From positions 7,888,901 through 7,952,900 of the forward strand of contig NC_083642.1 in the NCBI RefSeq assembly GCF_963576545.1: 64,000 nt of DNA, written 5' to 3'. A model generated the notes under the pieces. The model was not told the origin of the DNA. It saw only the letters and a list, made by a program, of their open reading frames with translations, and searched no databases. A program made the position numbers and the translations under genes. Source of the DNA: Limanda limanda (lineage: Eukaryota; Chordata; Actinopteri; Pleuronectiformes; Pleuronectidae). Of this stretch, positions 21,389-34,919 are shown one piece after another; position 1 is the stretch's first letter, and every line of letters starts with the position of its first letter.

Positions 21389-24300
21389 ATGCACTGGCTG
21401 AAAAGTCTGAGAACAGCTAACCCGGGAATCTTGCAGCTGTTTAAAAATGCAGGGATCTCCGCCAGAGCCGGAGCTGACAACATTGTTTTGTCCAGGACGC
21501 AGCAACCTGTTCCTCTCCCCTGCTGGGTCGCAGCATCAGCCCACACCCACAGAGCCTTTCATCAGCAGAAGGGCCCTGATGTGGATCAAGGACACTCCAA
21601 GTAGGTCACAGTAGACTGCAAAACGAATAAATCAACATTAATTATCCAAAATATTTTTTCTATTATTGCTCTGCATAATGTCTCAAGAATATTGCCGTAA
21701 AACAAAACTGAGAAAAGTGATGATTTATGAGGCGCATGCATTATTGAAAGGCCTCTTCTGGATGTAGGCTGAATTTATTTATTTACAAATGATTAGTCAA
21801 ACATGAGGCGTTTCCTTTTCCTTTTCTCTGCTACTTACTTAATGAAATGTCTGTTTTAATGGTAGAACACATTTTTGTTATGTGAACGCTGACTGACACA
21901 ACAGTAGAAAAGAGGTAAATGTTGCCGCAGTGAGAAGAGCATGTCCCTACAAACAACAGTTTTACATCCATAACAGACACACATGTTAAGATCAGTAATG
22001 TAAATACACAGGACTGGAGCAGATCATCTACCTGCAGATGCCTCTTTGTGTTCATATGTTTTGTTGACATATAATTCATGGTGAAAAATTCAAAATACAG
22101 GTCTATAGATTGCTGGAACCAAGTTGTAAAAAAACCTCCTGTTGATAAGAACTCTGTATTTGCATTGTAACGCTGTGATCATGACATTGAGGTTATCTCA
22201 CACACTGACATCATTTAAAGAAGAGGTTATTAGCCCAAGTTGACCTTTGCCACCGTTTTTACTTTCAGTGACGCACTTTTCCTGGTTTTGACTTAAATCA
22301 CTGGAAACGGCCCAAATCTAAAGTTTACAAGGTCATGTTTATTTCTATTTGTTATCCTGTAGCAGAAGCAGGTTGATGTCCAGCATGGAGGATCTGCTCT
22401 TCTACACCATCACTGAAGGCAAAGAGATGATCCCCCTCCCCCAGTTTATCTCTGTGAGTCAACAGCACCTTCACACTTCCCCGCGATCGTCATACAATCT
22501 TCAAACACAACACACTCTCTCTCCCCTGCAGCGCTGTTGTGTTTCTAAAAAAGCAACTTAGATTTCTTTTGGAAGGGAAATAGGAGCCCACAACAGACAT
22601 GCAGAGTGTAACCAGCATGGATGTAGGGTCAAGTTTAAAGTGTATCTATAGACCTTATGTAATGATGCTGGGGGTGTGACACTGAGGATTGACATAATCA
22701 CCATTACAGGCATTGCGTTTATCACACCTTAGTTTAAAATGTGTCTGGGCTTTAGTTTCAATGATACAACAACATCTTGAGATTAAAAGTGTTTTGTTTA
22801 AATGGAAAAATCAAAGACTTACTGAGTTACTAAGGTATGGGGGTCAAACTCACACACGCACACACATTGCCAAGCCTCTGTGAACCTTTAACACAGCTAT
22901 TTATAATTTTATAGTCTTAGGACATCGTATGTACAGTATTTCAGAAGAACAGGAAACTCAGTGCTGTTTTTTACAGATCTTTTATCACCGACAACCTGCT
23001 GCAAACGTCACTCCATCATTTAGTTTAATGTGATGAAGCCTATTGGACTCATATCAAAAAAAGAAAGACGCAGATGTGGACATCTGGTGACCTGGGGGTC
23101 TGTGGTTACTGATTTTCAAAAGGAGCACGCATTAGAAGGGACGTGTGTCAACACAGGTCGCTCAGTGTTACACCACGCATGAGCAGACGTGTTTGTAGAG
23201 GTGAATGAAGCAGGACATGGACGGTTAACATGTTAGTCAGTATCCCTCAGGCAAAGTACCTGTATCATGAGAAGTACATGTTATTTCAGAATGTTGTGGA
23301 AACGCACTGATTTGCACAGGAAACTACGGTGGCCCTCAAGTGCCACTCAGTCTCTTTTACTCATTCATTCATTGAGGAACTTCTATCCCAAAAATGACCA
23401 AATGATAGTTTAGTTGGAGATGGTGAGACTGGCAGGGGAGCTTAGTTAATCATTTTCAATTGTTTGGTCAAAAACATTTCGAAAAAAATCGTTTAAATCT
23501 GTGGCAGTCAAGTACAGAGAGATATTCAGTACCACAGAAAACCACTTGTTTCAGTCTCATCTAACAATTCATTATAATGACGTGTGTTTTCAAGATGCAA
23601 CAATGTGTTTTGCTCACGGTCAGTTGAAGGATAAGTTTCTAAATGAAGTGTTGTGCATGAGCTCAGGCACAACTTCCTGATTTCCTGGCCCCAGGTTAAG
23701 AATCCCTCACCAACAGATGTCAGCTGAGAGCCTGGGGCCTCTCTGGTCAGGAGGGTCGCGCACATGTTGTACCCAAAATAGAATCACATGGTTCATACTG
23801 TCACTGTCGGGCTGTCGAGTGACTACTGGGAGCCATTCCAGTGACGAGTCATGTGGGCATGCATGAGTCTTTAAAATCACTTAGATTCCATTTAAATTTA
23901 ATATCCTGTAGATTGACATTACACAAACACTGTGGACAACTTTGATAACGCCTCATTATTCCTCCTTCTTCCCTGTATGAATTTTTCTCAAACCTTATTT
24001 CCCTCCCCTGCAGGCTTTGAGAAAAACAGGTCTGATGACCTCCGACCCCCGGCTGCGTGACTGCGTCAAACAGATGCGACAACACTCACGTGACTCCATC
24101 GGTCCTGTCGTGATGGACAAAAAGCTCTTCAGAAGGTGATTATTCTGATCATGAAGAAAAACTAGGAGATTGAGGGACAAGTGAAACGAAGGGGTCTTTC
24201 GAAACATTATTTTGTTGTTATGAGGTTATCTGTGGTCATCTCTATTTGGGTCCAAGAGACTGGCGGTGACAGGTGCACACGTTCACATGCACCCTTGCCA

Positions 24301-27300
24301 ACCAAAGCAGCGGCGTTTGAGGGGTCACTGGGGCTCTTGGAGAAAGGGCATCAATCTGGTCCAGCTCCAGGCCGTGGAAATAACACAAGTTGACTCAACA
24401 GATCTGGAGGGCTCCTGCTGTCCAAACAGAATAACTACCTAAATGACAAGTGTTATCAGTCAGTCATCATTCGGCCTGGAGAGTTACACAGACTGCTTTT
24501 CCTCATCCAACCCAATTCGCCGTCTTCCACTTCTTTGCTTGTTTTCCCAACATTTGTGAGGTTAAATATTCCTCAAGAGTGCTCACTATAAATACAGGAC
24601 TAAATATAGAGAGGAGTATCTTCAATCTTTTTTGCTTTTTTTTTAAGGAAATGACCCATATGAATTATGCATGCTCTCACCACTCTCCTCTCCTCATGTC
24701 CCAAAACCTCACGCTAGCATCGCCTCGGATTAGTGAGGACTGCGGGCCAGATATTTTAGTTCCGTCTCGCCGTGGCAGAACATGCATTCCTTCCCCTGAG
24801 AGCGTCCGGCTCTGATCAATTACAGCAATTAAAATCTATTATGAGGAATACAAACAGCTGATGTAAGAAGATGTGTTCATTTAACCTTTTAGTCACTTTG
24901 AATCCGATGTGATGTAAACAAATGATGAAAGCCCATTGAAGAGTTAACTATTGTTGTTAAATGTATATAAATATATTAAGGCTGGGCAAGTTAACTCGTT
25001 TCAATCGAGTTAACTCAAGTGATGAGTTAACTCGATTAATTATTTTATCTCGCATTAACTCAGGTTTGATTATTTATTCTTTTATTGTGAAAGTCAGGCT
25101 TTTATTTTGTGAAAGTCTGTTGCTGACTGCTGCAGAACAGGAAAAAAGAAAATAATTGGCGGATAAACAATCGAGTTAACTCATCACTTATGTTAACTCG
25201 ATTAAAACGAGTTAACTTGCCCAGCCCTAAAATATATACATGTAGTTTATGTAACAGGATAGAGTTTTGGTAACACAACCATTTCTGAGTCCAACAAGCT
25301 GAAGTTGTCTGACACACTGTTGGATTAAGCTGCTGTTTCTATAATAAATAATAATAAACGAGTCATAGAAATGTTCGGGCATCCCCAGGCAAATTTGTCA
25401 TTAGAAAAAAAGAGCCTGGCTTCAAATGTTAATGATTCATACTTTTCTTTGAGAATAGAACAAAAGATGTAATATTAATTGTGGCTGGTGCACCACTAAG
25501 TCGGTCCTGTGAACTCCCCTGTGGCAGATATCATGGCTTGCACGCATGTTATGAAGCAGCAGCTAAGAGTCTTTCCATTCTTGCTAAGGGAGTGTTCGCC
25601 CACTCGCCACTTCACTTCAGGTTCTGGGATATTTTTAGGCCGTCTGGCACACGCAGCCAGGTTCAGATCCACCCACAGGTTTCCAGAGATATTCAGGTTG
25701 GGCGACCGTGAGGATTGTTCCAAAATCTTCAGCTCCTGTTTCTTTAAAGTGGTTTATGGTGGATTTTGCTTTGGGTCATTGTCCTGTTTGTAGAACTCAG
25801 ATTTTTTTCAGCTTCACTTCCCTGACTGACTGATATCAGCACCTGGAATTTACTTACGAGAATTCATTCCTACGTCTCTTGCTGCAACTGCTCCTGTGCC
25901 ACTGGTTCTCACACGGTCTTGAGGGAAAATAATTCTACCCCCATGCAGCTGTCAAAGCAAAAGGTCACTTAGCACTGACTTTGTTTGTTGCCCAACTTCA
26001 GAAGCTGTACAAGTGGCTACTGGAGGTTGTTATGGTGTCAAACCTTATGCAATGCAAAGCTTAGGCGACTACATGATTAAATACAAAGCCGTGTGCATTA
26101 ATGTTTGAGGACCATTGAAATGCCTGTGCCTTGTATTTTCTTCTTTTCATTTTCAAAGTCACCAAAAAGTAATTTACCCAAACGTATGCAGACAATTGTA
26201 GCTGTAATTCAATGTTAACAGGTTAGGAGACTATTTTCTTGTAATTATTTAATCTCATTGTAATTTATATCGGTAGATTATTCAGTATTCACTATTCAAT
26301 TGTATCGTGAATGTGGTTCTTGGCTTAAATTCATCATTTGAAAGCCTTTACCAAATCAGAAAATATACATAATTTACCACTTTACACTTACCATCTTTGC
26401 TTGTATAAACCATAGATAACCAGCAGACATACACTGTAATTGACAGCAAAGAATTTACTATGGGGTGTTTATAGAGCTGGAAAAAAAACTGCTAACATAT
26501 TGTTGAAACTGGAAAGCTATGATGTTATCTTGAAGATACTGTAGGTATTAATGTGTACATATACACAATGTTGATTCTGAATTGTTAAAGGTCACTTGTG
26601 GGGCTCCACAAAGATCTGTGTTAGGACCCAAGTTGTTTATATTGTATATTAATGACATTCACATGGTGTCTACTTTGGTGAAATTAGTTTTATTTGCTGA
26701 TGATACAAGTTTATATTGTAAACGTTTGGTACAACTTATACATTCAGTGGAAGGGAAACTGCGAAAGTCATCAATAAATGTAGGTAAAACTGAATATATA
26801 CTATCTACTTATCAGCAAATTAAAAGTAAAGCTTAAATTAATTTTGGAAATTGAATATATGGACCAAGATAAACTGAATTAACAACGAATGAATTCAAAC
26901 ACTAATTGCAGAAACTGTCCATAAATCATTTTATGTCTCACCTCGTGATATCAGTTCATTTACAAAAGGCCCATGTGTGTTTTTGTAGGTTTGTGGTGAA
27001 CAACATCATGCTGCTCACTAAGGCCTTCAAAAAGAAGTTCATCATCCCCAACTTTCAAGAGTTCACCCAGGAGATTAATAAGCTTTACGACAGCGCTCAG
27101 CGGCAGGAGGGAGGACGAGTAAGTAACACCCACGCTCAGTCAGTGCTCGCTGGTTCATTGTTAAGCCCTCACTCGTTTGCATTTGACATTCATTTGGCTT
27201 TTCGCAGGTAGCTGATTACATTCCTCAGCTGGCTAAGTTCAGCGCTGATCTCTGGGGTGTGGCCCTGTGCACAATCGACGGTCAGAGGTACAGTGAACAT

Positions 27301-30300
27301 CTCGTGTTCACGTCAGAGTTTCCATTCTGAAATCATTCATCCTCACCAACATCTCACTAACCTACCTCCATTTTAAAATCTTGTTTCCATGCATCTCCAT
27401 CACATCCTCATGCAATGCAGACACTCGGTGGGTGACACCAAGGTTCCCTTCTGTCTGCAGTCCTGCGTGAAGCCCCTGGAGTACGCCATCGCTGTGCACG
27501 AGCTCGGGAGTGACCACGTTCACCAGTATGTCGGCAAAGAGCCCAGTGGATTCAAGTTCAACAAGCTGTCACTAAATGATGAAGGTAAGTGATAAGTGTA
27601 ATTGACTCCAGTTGCCCCCTATACACAAAAACAAGCAATATTAATAAAGTGTACTTAAGACAATTTCTGGTTTTGAATAAAAACAGAAAAAATTCTGTTA
27701 TGGAGAAATCTTGGAAACTGTGGTTCATTGTCTGTGATTTTAACATTTTTGGTTTGTTGTTATTGTAAGAAGATGTTCATCAAAAATTAAAAACTTCTTG
27801 CCAGATTGTGAACCGTTTTATCACCTTTACATCAATTTACTATTCTGCCCTCTGCTCTGAAGCAAACAGGAGAAAGCTGCGTCTCTTTAGTTTATTTACT
27901 AATGTTGCTCTACGTCTTCCTCATGAAAATCTCTATAACATCAGCTGTTTATTGCTACGATCAGTGATGACATGTCTTTTCTTGTGCAGATAAACCACAC
28001 AACCCGATGGTGAATGCTGGAGCTATCGTCATCAGCTCTTTAATGAAGGTAAAGTCTTCAGTCTTGTTGGCTCTTACTACGTGAATATATTCGACACTTC
28101 GACAAACCTGAATTTTCCTTTGCACACAAAATATATTGTGAAGTTGATCATTAATCAGTAAGAGAGCAAAAGAAAGACAAAGGCATCTCAGGAGGTAACG
28201 TGTCATGGACTGTCTTTTAAACCCAGACCTTATTTGAACCATATTTGAACCTGCTGCTGCTGCTGCTGTTAGAAAGTGGCCAATCAGATTTCAACTAGGG
28301 CCCATGCCCCCCTTGTCCCACCCCTGGATCCACCCCTGCCTGTAACCCACATTTATGGAAAATTTGGCGGCAAACAACAGAGTGGAACGTGATGATTCCA
28401 CTATTTGCATTTTCTGTGTAAACACTGCGAGCAAATAGCATTTGTGGGTCAGGCCCCAGTCTGAAATAAAGGTTTGGGTCGTATGAGGAAACATCTGACA
28501 AGGCTGTGATCTTCTGGTTTAAAAAATGGTTTTGGGAGCGTTGTTGATTCTGTGTTCAAATTCCAGTCAGAAGCCACAGAACGTGACTTTATTGGTTTAT
28601 ACGTTGAAATATTCCAAATTAAAAACCTAAAACCACATTTTTATACAGTTTATAGAATCGGTTTTGAGAACAAGTGAAGAAACTCACTCCTGAACTGTGA
28701 CATCAGCAACAGCTTTCCCATGTGTAATGACTCCTCCACCTGCTGGTCACTCGATGCCCACAGCAGTTGGACTCTGGTCATCACCATCCGACTGACCAGT
28801 CTTATCTGTGAGCTTTGACCTTAACTTAAGCCACGAGTTTGTGTGTCTTTGGTGGGGTGGGGGGCAGGGGGGGTTAGCTATATATGGTGGTGTGACTGAA
28901 GAGACCTCTTATCACATGTGGGTCAGGTTCAGCAGTGACGGAGGGAGTGTGTGTTTGGTTCCTGACATCAGGGGCGTTTGTGAACCTCTGGCCAATGACA
29001 GCCCTCAGAGTAGAAGGTGTATTAGCCACAGTGCCTTTTGTATTCAGGACACCGGAGCTATGTCAGCACATTTTCTATATTCACATGTGCTCTGAGAAGT
29101 GTTGTTTCCTTAAAGATTGATATTTTACATGCAAAGGTTATAAATCTGCAATATTCATGCCCCAGTTAAAACAGCTGCGACTCCACAAGTTTAAATGTCA
29201 CATGTTTTATTTAAAATCAACAGATCGGGGAGAGCACATGAGTGACATTTCTGGAGAGACTCATTTATTGGTCCCGGGGTTTAACCTCCGGTTGTCCCTT
29301 CACCTCCCACTAATCTTCGACATCATATTTCCCCTTTATGGGTCGAGTCATTAAATATGAATGTGACCACTGTCCCTGTTTGGTAACTCCGCAGCTTGGT
29401 AATGATCCCTTACCGGTCTGTGAAATTCAAGCATGGCCATAAACAGCCGCAGGCCACAGTGAGCCCGTTGCCACATGGAAACAGTCATAAAAGCGTCATA
29501 TACACATCACACATCAACGCCCACTGAGATCGGACCCAATACCTCAGCGTCAAAGTACTCAAACACTGCCATCTGTAGGGGATCGCCGTCTCTTCACGTA
29601 CTCAAAACTGGCATAAGAGACTAACACTATCCTCCTTCTGTTCACAGCCTAATTCAAATAAAGCCGAGAGGTTCGACCACGTGAGTAAAAGCTTTTAATT
29701 TTTAACACTTGACGCCACTCTTTGGTTTGAAGTCCCCACTGAATCACGTGTAAATACGATCTTTACTGCAGGTGATGGACTTCTTGAAAAGCATGGCCGG
29801 CACAGAGTATGTTGGCTTCAGCAATGCAACGTGAGTACCACGCTTCAGGAGATGCAACCTGCTTGTCCTCATGACATGTAGCTGTTTCATACCATGGTAT
29901 GTTCCTGCAGGTTCCAGTCAGAGAGGGAGACCGGTGACAGGAATTATGCAATTGGTTATTACCTCAAAGAGAAAAGGGTGAGGGCTTTTTTCTTTGGTTT
30001 GTATTTAATTACAATCATTTGCTCAGTGCTCAGGTTTTCAGAGAAACACTGAAGAGGCTCAGTCTGAGCTGACTCTAATCACAAGCTCTTGTGTTTGCAG
30101 TGCTTTCCTGACAATGCAGACATGACTGCAGCCCTCGACTTCTACTTTCAGGTGAGACAACACGGTGACAGCAGGATTTCAGGAAGTTATTGCACCCAGC
30201 CACAGATCATATCTCTTCCAGCTTTAACGCTGAGCAAATAAGATATGACACATTAATTACTGAGCTTTTATGCAAAAATGTAAACAGCATCCAGCTGTGC

Positions 30301-33038
30301 AGTGGTCCAACTGCTCGGTGGCTCAGTCGCAGCTCTGTCCCCATTTCAGTGTCCCCTGGAAACATCACAGAAGCAGTGTTGTCTGTTCAGCTGCCACATT
30401 TTTTCTTGTTTCACAGGCATGAATTCAACATTACTGCCCCTTTTTGAAAATATACTTTTTGGCTGTACTTGCATGTGACGCATGGCTTGTTGGGATATGT
30501 TCTGTGTGATAACTCTATTTAAAGGTGGATCTGCAGGCCCTTAAAATCTCTTTAAAAACTGTTTATTTGGATTTATGTTTCTTTAAAAAATCAGTTTGAA
30601 GGTCTTGGAATTACTTTACAAGTGTCTTTTTTTACTAAGGTTTTCCATGATTTTCAGTCTATGCAGTAATAAAATCTCCTGAAATGTCTTGACTGCGACA
30701 GAAACCCTGAACCTTTCACAGCACATTAACCTGTATTTGTTTGACAGTATTGTATGTGTGAAATAAGGATTTATCTGACATGTCTTCTGATCAACTGAGT
30801 TTTTTTGAGCCATAATCAAATTTCAAGCTTGTTGCAATGTCTGACAACAAAAAACGACCAATCAGTTAACGGCATTAGCTCAAAATAACACTATAATAAG
30901 AACGTCATACTTATCATGGCTCTCAGGCTTAGTTCTTTGTGCCATTGATTCTGGAACACTTTGGAAAACATTGCTCTGAGACTCTGTTCCATCTTGACGG
31001 CACTTTTGATTTGTGCCATGGTGCAATACTATCCTGCTGGAAACAGCCACTAGAAGATTGTAAACTGGGGCCAATAAAGGGAAGCACGTGGTCAGCAACA
31101 ACACTCAGAGAGGCTGTGACATTCAAACCATGATTGATCGTTGTTCAGCAAAGTGTGCCAAGAAAACATTCCCCCCCACATTGCCACAGCACCACCACCG
31201 TCCTTGACTTTTTACACAAGACTGGTTGGGTCCAAACTCCTGACCCATATCTGTGTGTTTTTATGCATCATGGCTGACAACAAGTACAAGTATTGCTTCA
31301 AAAAATTCTAAAAGTTTTGATTCTTTCCATTTTTCCTTTCCAGTTGTGCTCTATTGAGGTGAACTGCGAGTCAGGGAGTGTCATGGCTGCCACACTGGCC
31401 AATGGCGGTATCTGTCCAATTACAGGCGAGCGTGTGCTGAGCGCTGAAGCGGTTCGAAACACCCTGAGTCTCATGCATTCCTGTGGCATGTACGACTTCT
31501 CAGGACAGTTTGCTTTCCATGTGAGTCCCGAGGGAATTCAGCGTTGTGTTTGAAAGAATGGTTTCCCTATATCTCCAGGTGCTCACACATTCTGCTTGTT
31601 CTTCTTGTTCAGGTGGGCTTGCCGGCTAAATCTGGAGTTTCAGGTGCTGTGGTGCTGGTGGTCCCCAACGTCATGGGTATGATGTGTTGGTCCCCCCCGC
31701 TGGACCGTCTTGGGAACAGTGTTCGTGGAATTCACTTCTGTCAGGTGTGCAGTCATCAGTTACACTAATGTCTCTTTATATAATTTATCTGTATCTGCAT
31801 GTTTCAAATACTTTATCTCATTCGATTTTAACTTCACCAGGAGCTGGTGTCATACTTCAACTTCCACAATTATGACAACCTGAGGCACTTCACTAAGAAA
31901 CACGACCCCAGAAGGAGATCGGACGATGATCCAGTAAGTTCGGGGCCACAAAAGTCGATTCTTGGATTTGGCTAAAATATTTATGTGAAAACTTTAAGAA
32001 CTAGTGCATTAATATTTTCCTTTTGATCTGTTAGAACAAGTCGGTGGTGAAACTGATGTTTGCAGCCTACAGTGGTGATGTCACAGCTCTCAGGAGGTAA
32101 ATCACAAACACTGACTTTAATTCTTCATCTTGCTGGACAACATTTTTCTGATGAAGTAACTAATCAACAAAACATTCCAACATATTATTTCCTCTTCAGG
32201 ACAGACGTTTCAGAATGAGAAGTTGTGGTTTTATGTTTTCTTTAGCTTCATATATTGTCAACAAAGGCAAACACTTCTCCAGTGTTCTTGTAGAACGTTT
32301 ACGAGCTAAATTATTGCTAATGTAATTGCACAGATACTCGTCTGTTCTCAGCTCAGTTTCCGACAGCTTGCCACCGCTCGAGTTAACCTTTCCTTCCGTG
32401 TTCCCTCTGCTCCCCTGTCGTCGTCCCAGGTTCGCCCTTTCAGCTGTGAACATGGAGCAGTGGGACTACGACTCTCGCACGGCGCTCCACATCGCTGCAG
32501 CTGAAGGTGACACTTTATTATTAGTTAATTTGTTCGTCGATGATCTCGGCTTAGATATTCAAACAAGAGCAAATGAAACGTGGCATTTACATTACGATGT
32601 TTAACAGTGGTTTGGAAGTACGATCACGTAGGTGACAGTTGCCCATTCCTGTTTTAATGTGAGATTGCCCACTTCTTTTCTCTCAGGTCATTTGGAAGCT
32701 ATACTTTTCCTGACTGAAATATGTAAAGTCAACCCCCACATGAAAGACAGGTAGGGATTTTGAAAATAAACAATTTCTCTTGATTTTCCATTTTTCAAAC
32801 GGTAGAAAATGTGTCCATCTCCATAATACTAACCATAACAAACTGCTCATCTCCATATTTCACTGTGTTTATCAGATGGGGGAACACGCCCCTGGACGAC
32901 GCCCTGCAGTTTGGCCATGATGCAATTGTCTCAGTCTTGCAAGAGTACCAGCGGGTTTGCCCTGATGGAGACTCCCCTTGTGAAACAGAGACAGAGGAGC
33001 AGAAGACGACACTGGATACACTGAAGAGCATTGTGTAA
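21389..33038 (+). CDS. gls2: Glutaminase 2 (liver-type), mitochondrial
   Basis: Hydrolyses glutamine to glutamate and ammonia in mitochondria. Eighteen exons: 21389–21600, 22363–22453, 24014–24135, 26989–27118, 27208–27287, 27421–27584, 27990–28048, 29648–29680, 29772–29830, 29911–29977, 30101–30151, 31344–31520, 31613–31744, 31841–31933, 32035–32096, 32430–32506, 32687–32750, 32876–33038. They join in frame to 611 aa, close to human GLS2 (602 aa). The N-terminus ([16 protein letters not shown], few acids) suits a mitochondrial presequence. An EF-hand-like helical region follows ([12 protein letters not shown]). The beta-lactamase-like catalytic domain has the Ser-Lys pair in LQSCVKP, plus [17 protein letters not shown] and MYDFSGQF. 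Two ankyrin repeats follow ([26 protein letters not shown]). Exon 12 ([20 protein letters not shown]) and the short C-terminus ending LKSIV favour gls2 over gls. Intron 3 (2.9 kb) has collected several repeats. Confidence 0.96.
24977..25229. mobile_element. hAT-type MITE in gls2 intron 3
   Basis: A 253-bp element with terminal inverted repeats (TAGGGCTGGGCAAGTTAACT at the right end, with one base missing at the left). It is flanked by a perfect 8-bp direct repeat, AAATATAT (24969–24976 and 25230–25237), the hAT hallmark. Each arm contains several copies of the palindrome GAGTTAACTC. It has no coding capacity. Confidence 0.85.
25373..26200. repeat. Probable decayed DNA-transposon-derived repeat in gls2 intron 3
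   Basis: The stretch starts near TTCGGGCATCCCCAGGCAAA and ends near TTACCCAAACGTATGCAG, loosely inverted ends of the type seen on old fish DNA transposons. The interior (GGTGGATTTTGCTTTGGGTC) reads like a decayed repeat. No target duplication was confirmed. Confidence 0.3.
26582..26860 (+). pseudogene. LINE reverse-transcriptase fragment
   Basis: The frame contains [20 protein letters not shown] and [10 protein letters not shown], which are reverse-transcriptase core motifs (the ADD catalytic box), and VGKTEYIL further on. Only about 85 codons remain: the fragment is truncated at both ends and internally shortened between these motifs. It lies in the sense orientation in gls2 intron 3 and should be removed by splicing. 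The clade (Rex/L2/RTE-like) cannot be assigned. Confidence 0.75.
30830..31290. repeat. Interspersed repeat in gls2 intron 11
   Basis: Contains GGTGCAATACTATCCTGCTG and the region around ACTGGGGCCAATAAAGGG and CCATGATTGATCG, which I recall as a repeated block in many teleosts. The short frames on both strands are remnants or chance. Confidence 0.45.
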
Positions 33039-33289
33039 ACCACAAGGGATCATAAGGGTTTGTAATGCAAATCCAGTTTATAATGGACCTATGAGGAGTG
33101 AAAGAACAGGATGAGAGAGGGAAGTCATGAATGAGTGTGTTTATCTCCTTTGGACTGTTAAAAAGATTCAGAACTGAATTCCCTCGTGGTGCACTGCTGC
33201 AAACTGGGGGTTTGGTCAACAATGTAAAGCAGCGAACACACATGCAATGTGTTGCCATAAAAGATTATATAAATTTACTCCATGATTTG

Positions 33290-33650
33290 TCTCGGTGCAA
33301 TATTAACCAGAATGGCCCTCATACCTCCAACAAGGCCCAACAGTTTCCTTATGAAACCACTTTTATCTTCACTAGTTCCTGATTTTTATTGGGATCGGCA
33401 CCAAAGGCACACACCCACAAACACCAGTCACCTTAATATGCTGAATTTGTATTTATCAATCTATGAATTTTTCTCTCAGAAATCAAAGAAAACATTGAAT
33501 AAGGCCCCATCTCACAAAGTTAAAGTGAACAATTATTTCTGGATCCACACCAAAGTTTTGTGGATCCTCCCCGACTCATACAGCATCCTTAATCCAAGTT
33601 TTATGGAAAACTGTCCTGTTATTTTTTCGTAATCCTGCTAATTAACAAAT
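33290..33650 (-). repeat. Interspersed repeat in the gls2 3' region
   Basis: Contains TTCTGGATCCACACCAAAGT, GTGGATCCTCCCCGACTCAT and TTTTATGGAAAAC. It resembles, in opposite orientation, the block at about 61,660–62,000, and belongs to a repeat familiar from fish 3'UTRs and introns. It probably forms part of the gls2 3'UTR. Confidence 0.5.
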
Positions 33651-34262
33651 GCCGATGAAAACCTTTACCTTAGCTTCTGATGTAAATATGAAATATATTT
33701 TTTGCTTATTTGAGCTTTATTTTGTTTCATTTTTTATTTGATTGAGGGATTTCCTGCCCTGCATTTTGTGCAATATGTGTATAGATATTCCTGAAGTTTT
33801 CTTAATTGTTCTACCTCAACATGAGGTGATTCAGTCGCGTTTGTGCCTCAACACTGAAACATCAGGTTCTCAGTGTATTTGATGAGTTTATTGAGGCTCA
33901 CAGGCCAGTCCTCTGCTGATACCTCGTTGTGTTTGTGTCAGCTGTTTTCTTTCTATCTGGATGAATCATTCTTACAATATGATTGTGAGCTCGTTTTATT
34001 GCAAAATGTATAAATTAATTACAATCTGTGCAAATTAGTATATTTCCAACTGGACACAGTTGTGTTTGAAGTTATAATTTTTGAAAAAAAGCAAAATTTA
34101 AACATATGCATAACCAAGTCATGTGCTTAAAACATATTATACAGTTGAATCATCTGCAATGAGCGCATTTTATTCACCATAACTTAACTACAGCAAAGAG
34201 ATGATTCCTCAGCATGACATGAGCTTTATTCTGTCGCTGTAAATATGTATTTTCCTGCTGTA

Positions 34263-34268
34263 AATAAA
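34263..34268 (+). terminator. gls2 poly(A) signal AATAAA
   Basis: Canonical hexamer about 1.2 kb after the gls2 stop codon and the last good one before the opposing spryd4 signal. Confidence 0.5.
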
Positions 34269-34295
34269 AGGGATTGTGAAAGTAGTTTCAGTGAC

Positions 34296-34301
34296 TTTAT
34301 T
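34296..34301 (-). terminator. spryd4 poly(A) signal AATAAA (TTTATT on plus)
   Basis: Canonical hexamer on the minus strand about 620 bp beyond the spryd4 stop and only ~30 bp from the gls2 signal on the other strand. Confidence 0.5.
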
Positions 34302-34919
34302 TATATAAAATAATACACAATATGAACATGCGGCTTTGTGCAGGTTTTTGGGGATTTGAAATGGACTGAACACAAAGCATACACAAATCACAGCTTGGCA
34401 GTTAGTGATCCCCAAAACAAGCACACATCCTTTTCACGTCGGTTAGTCTGAGGTAATATATGAAATATATGAGGTACACACAAAAAAAGATTGTGATATG
34501 ATCGCCTGAGGCTGGATGACATGTTATGTCAAGTACAGTATGCAATATTGAAAACAGAAAAATACTGACCCCTTCACTTTTTTTAAAAATGAATTTCTAT
34601 AAAGGCCTTTGGCTGAATTCAAATTCATTGTATAATTTCCGAAGAAAGTATAGATTGATATATAGGAAAATATACATATTGCATTATTTTAGCATATGTT
34701 GGAATGAAGAGGTCTAAATACTTAACGAATGCACTTTAACCTATCAAGAGTCTTAGATATGAAAATGGCCCAAAGAAAAGTAACCATCACATTAAGCGCT
34801 GAATGATTCCCAAGGGAAGATATTGCTTTCTTTCCTGCATTAAAGATTACGTTGTAATAAGTGCTGACATTGTACTGAACCCAGCCAACTCCATCATGGC
34901 CATCACAGGTTTTCCTGCC

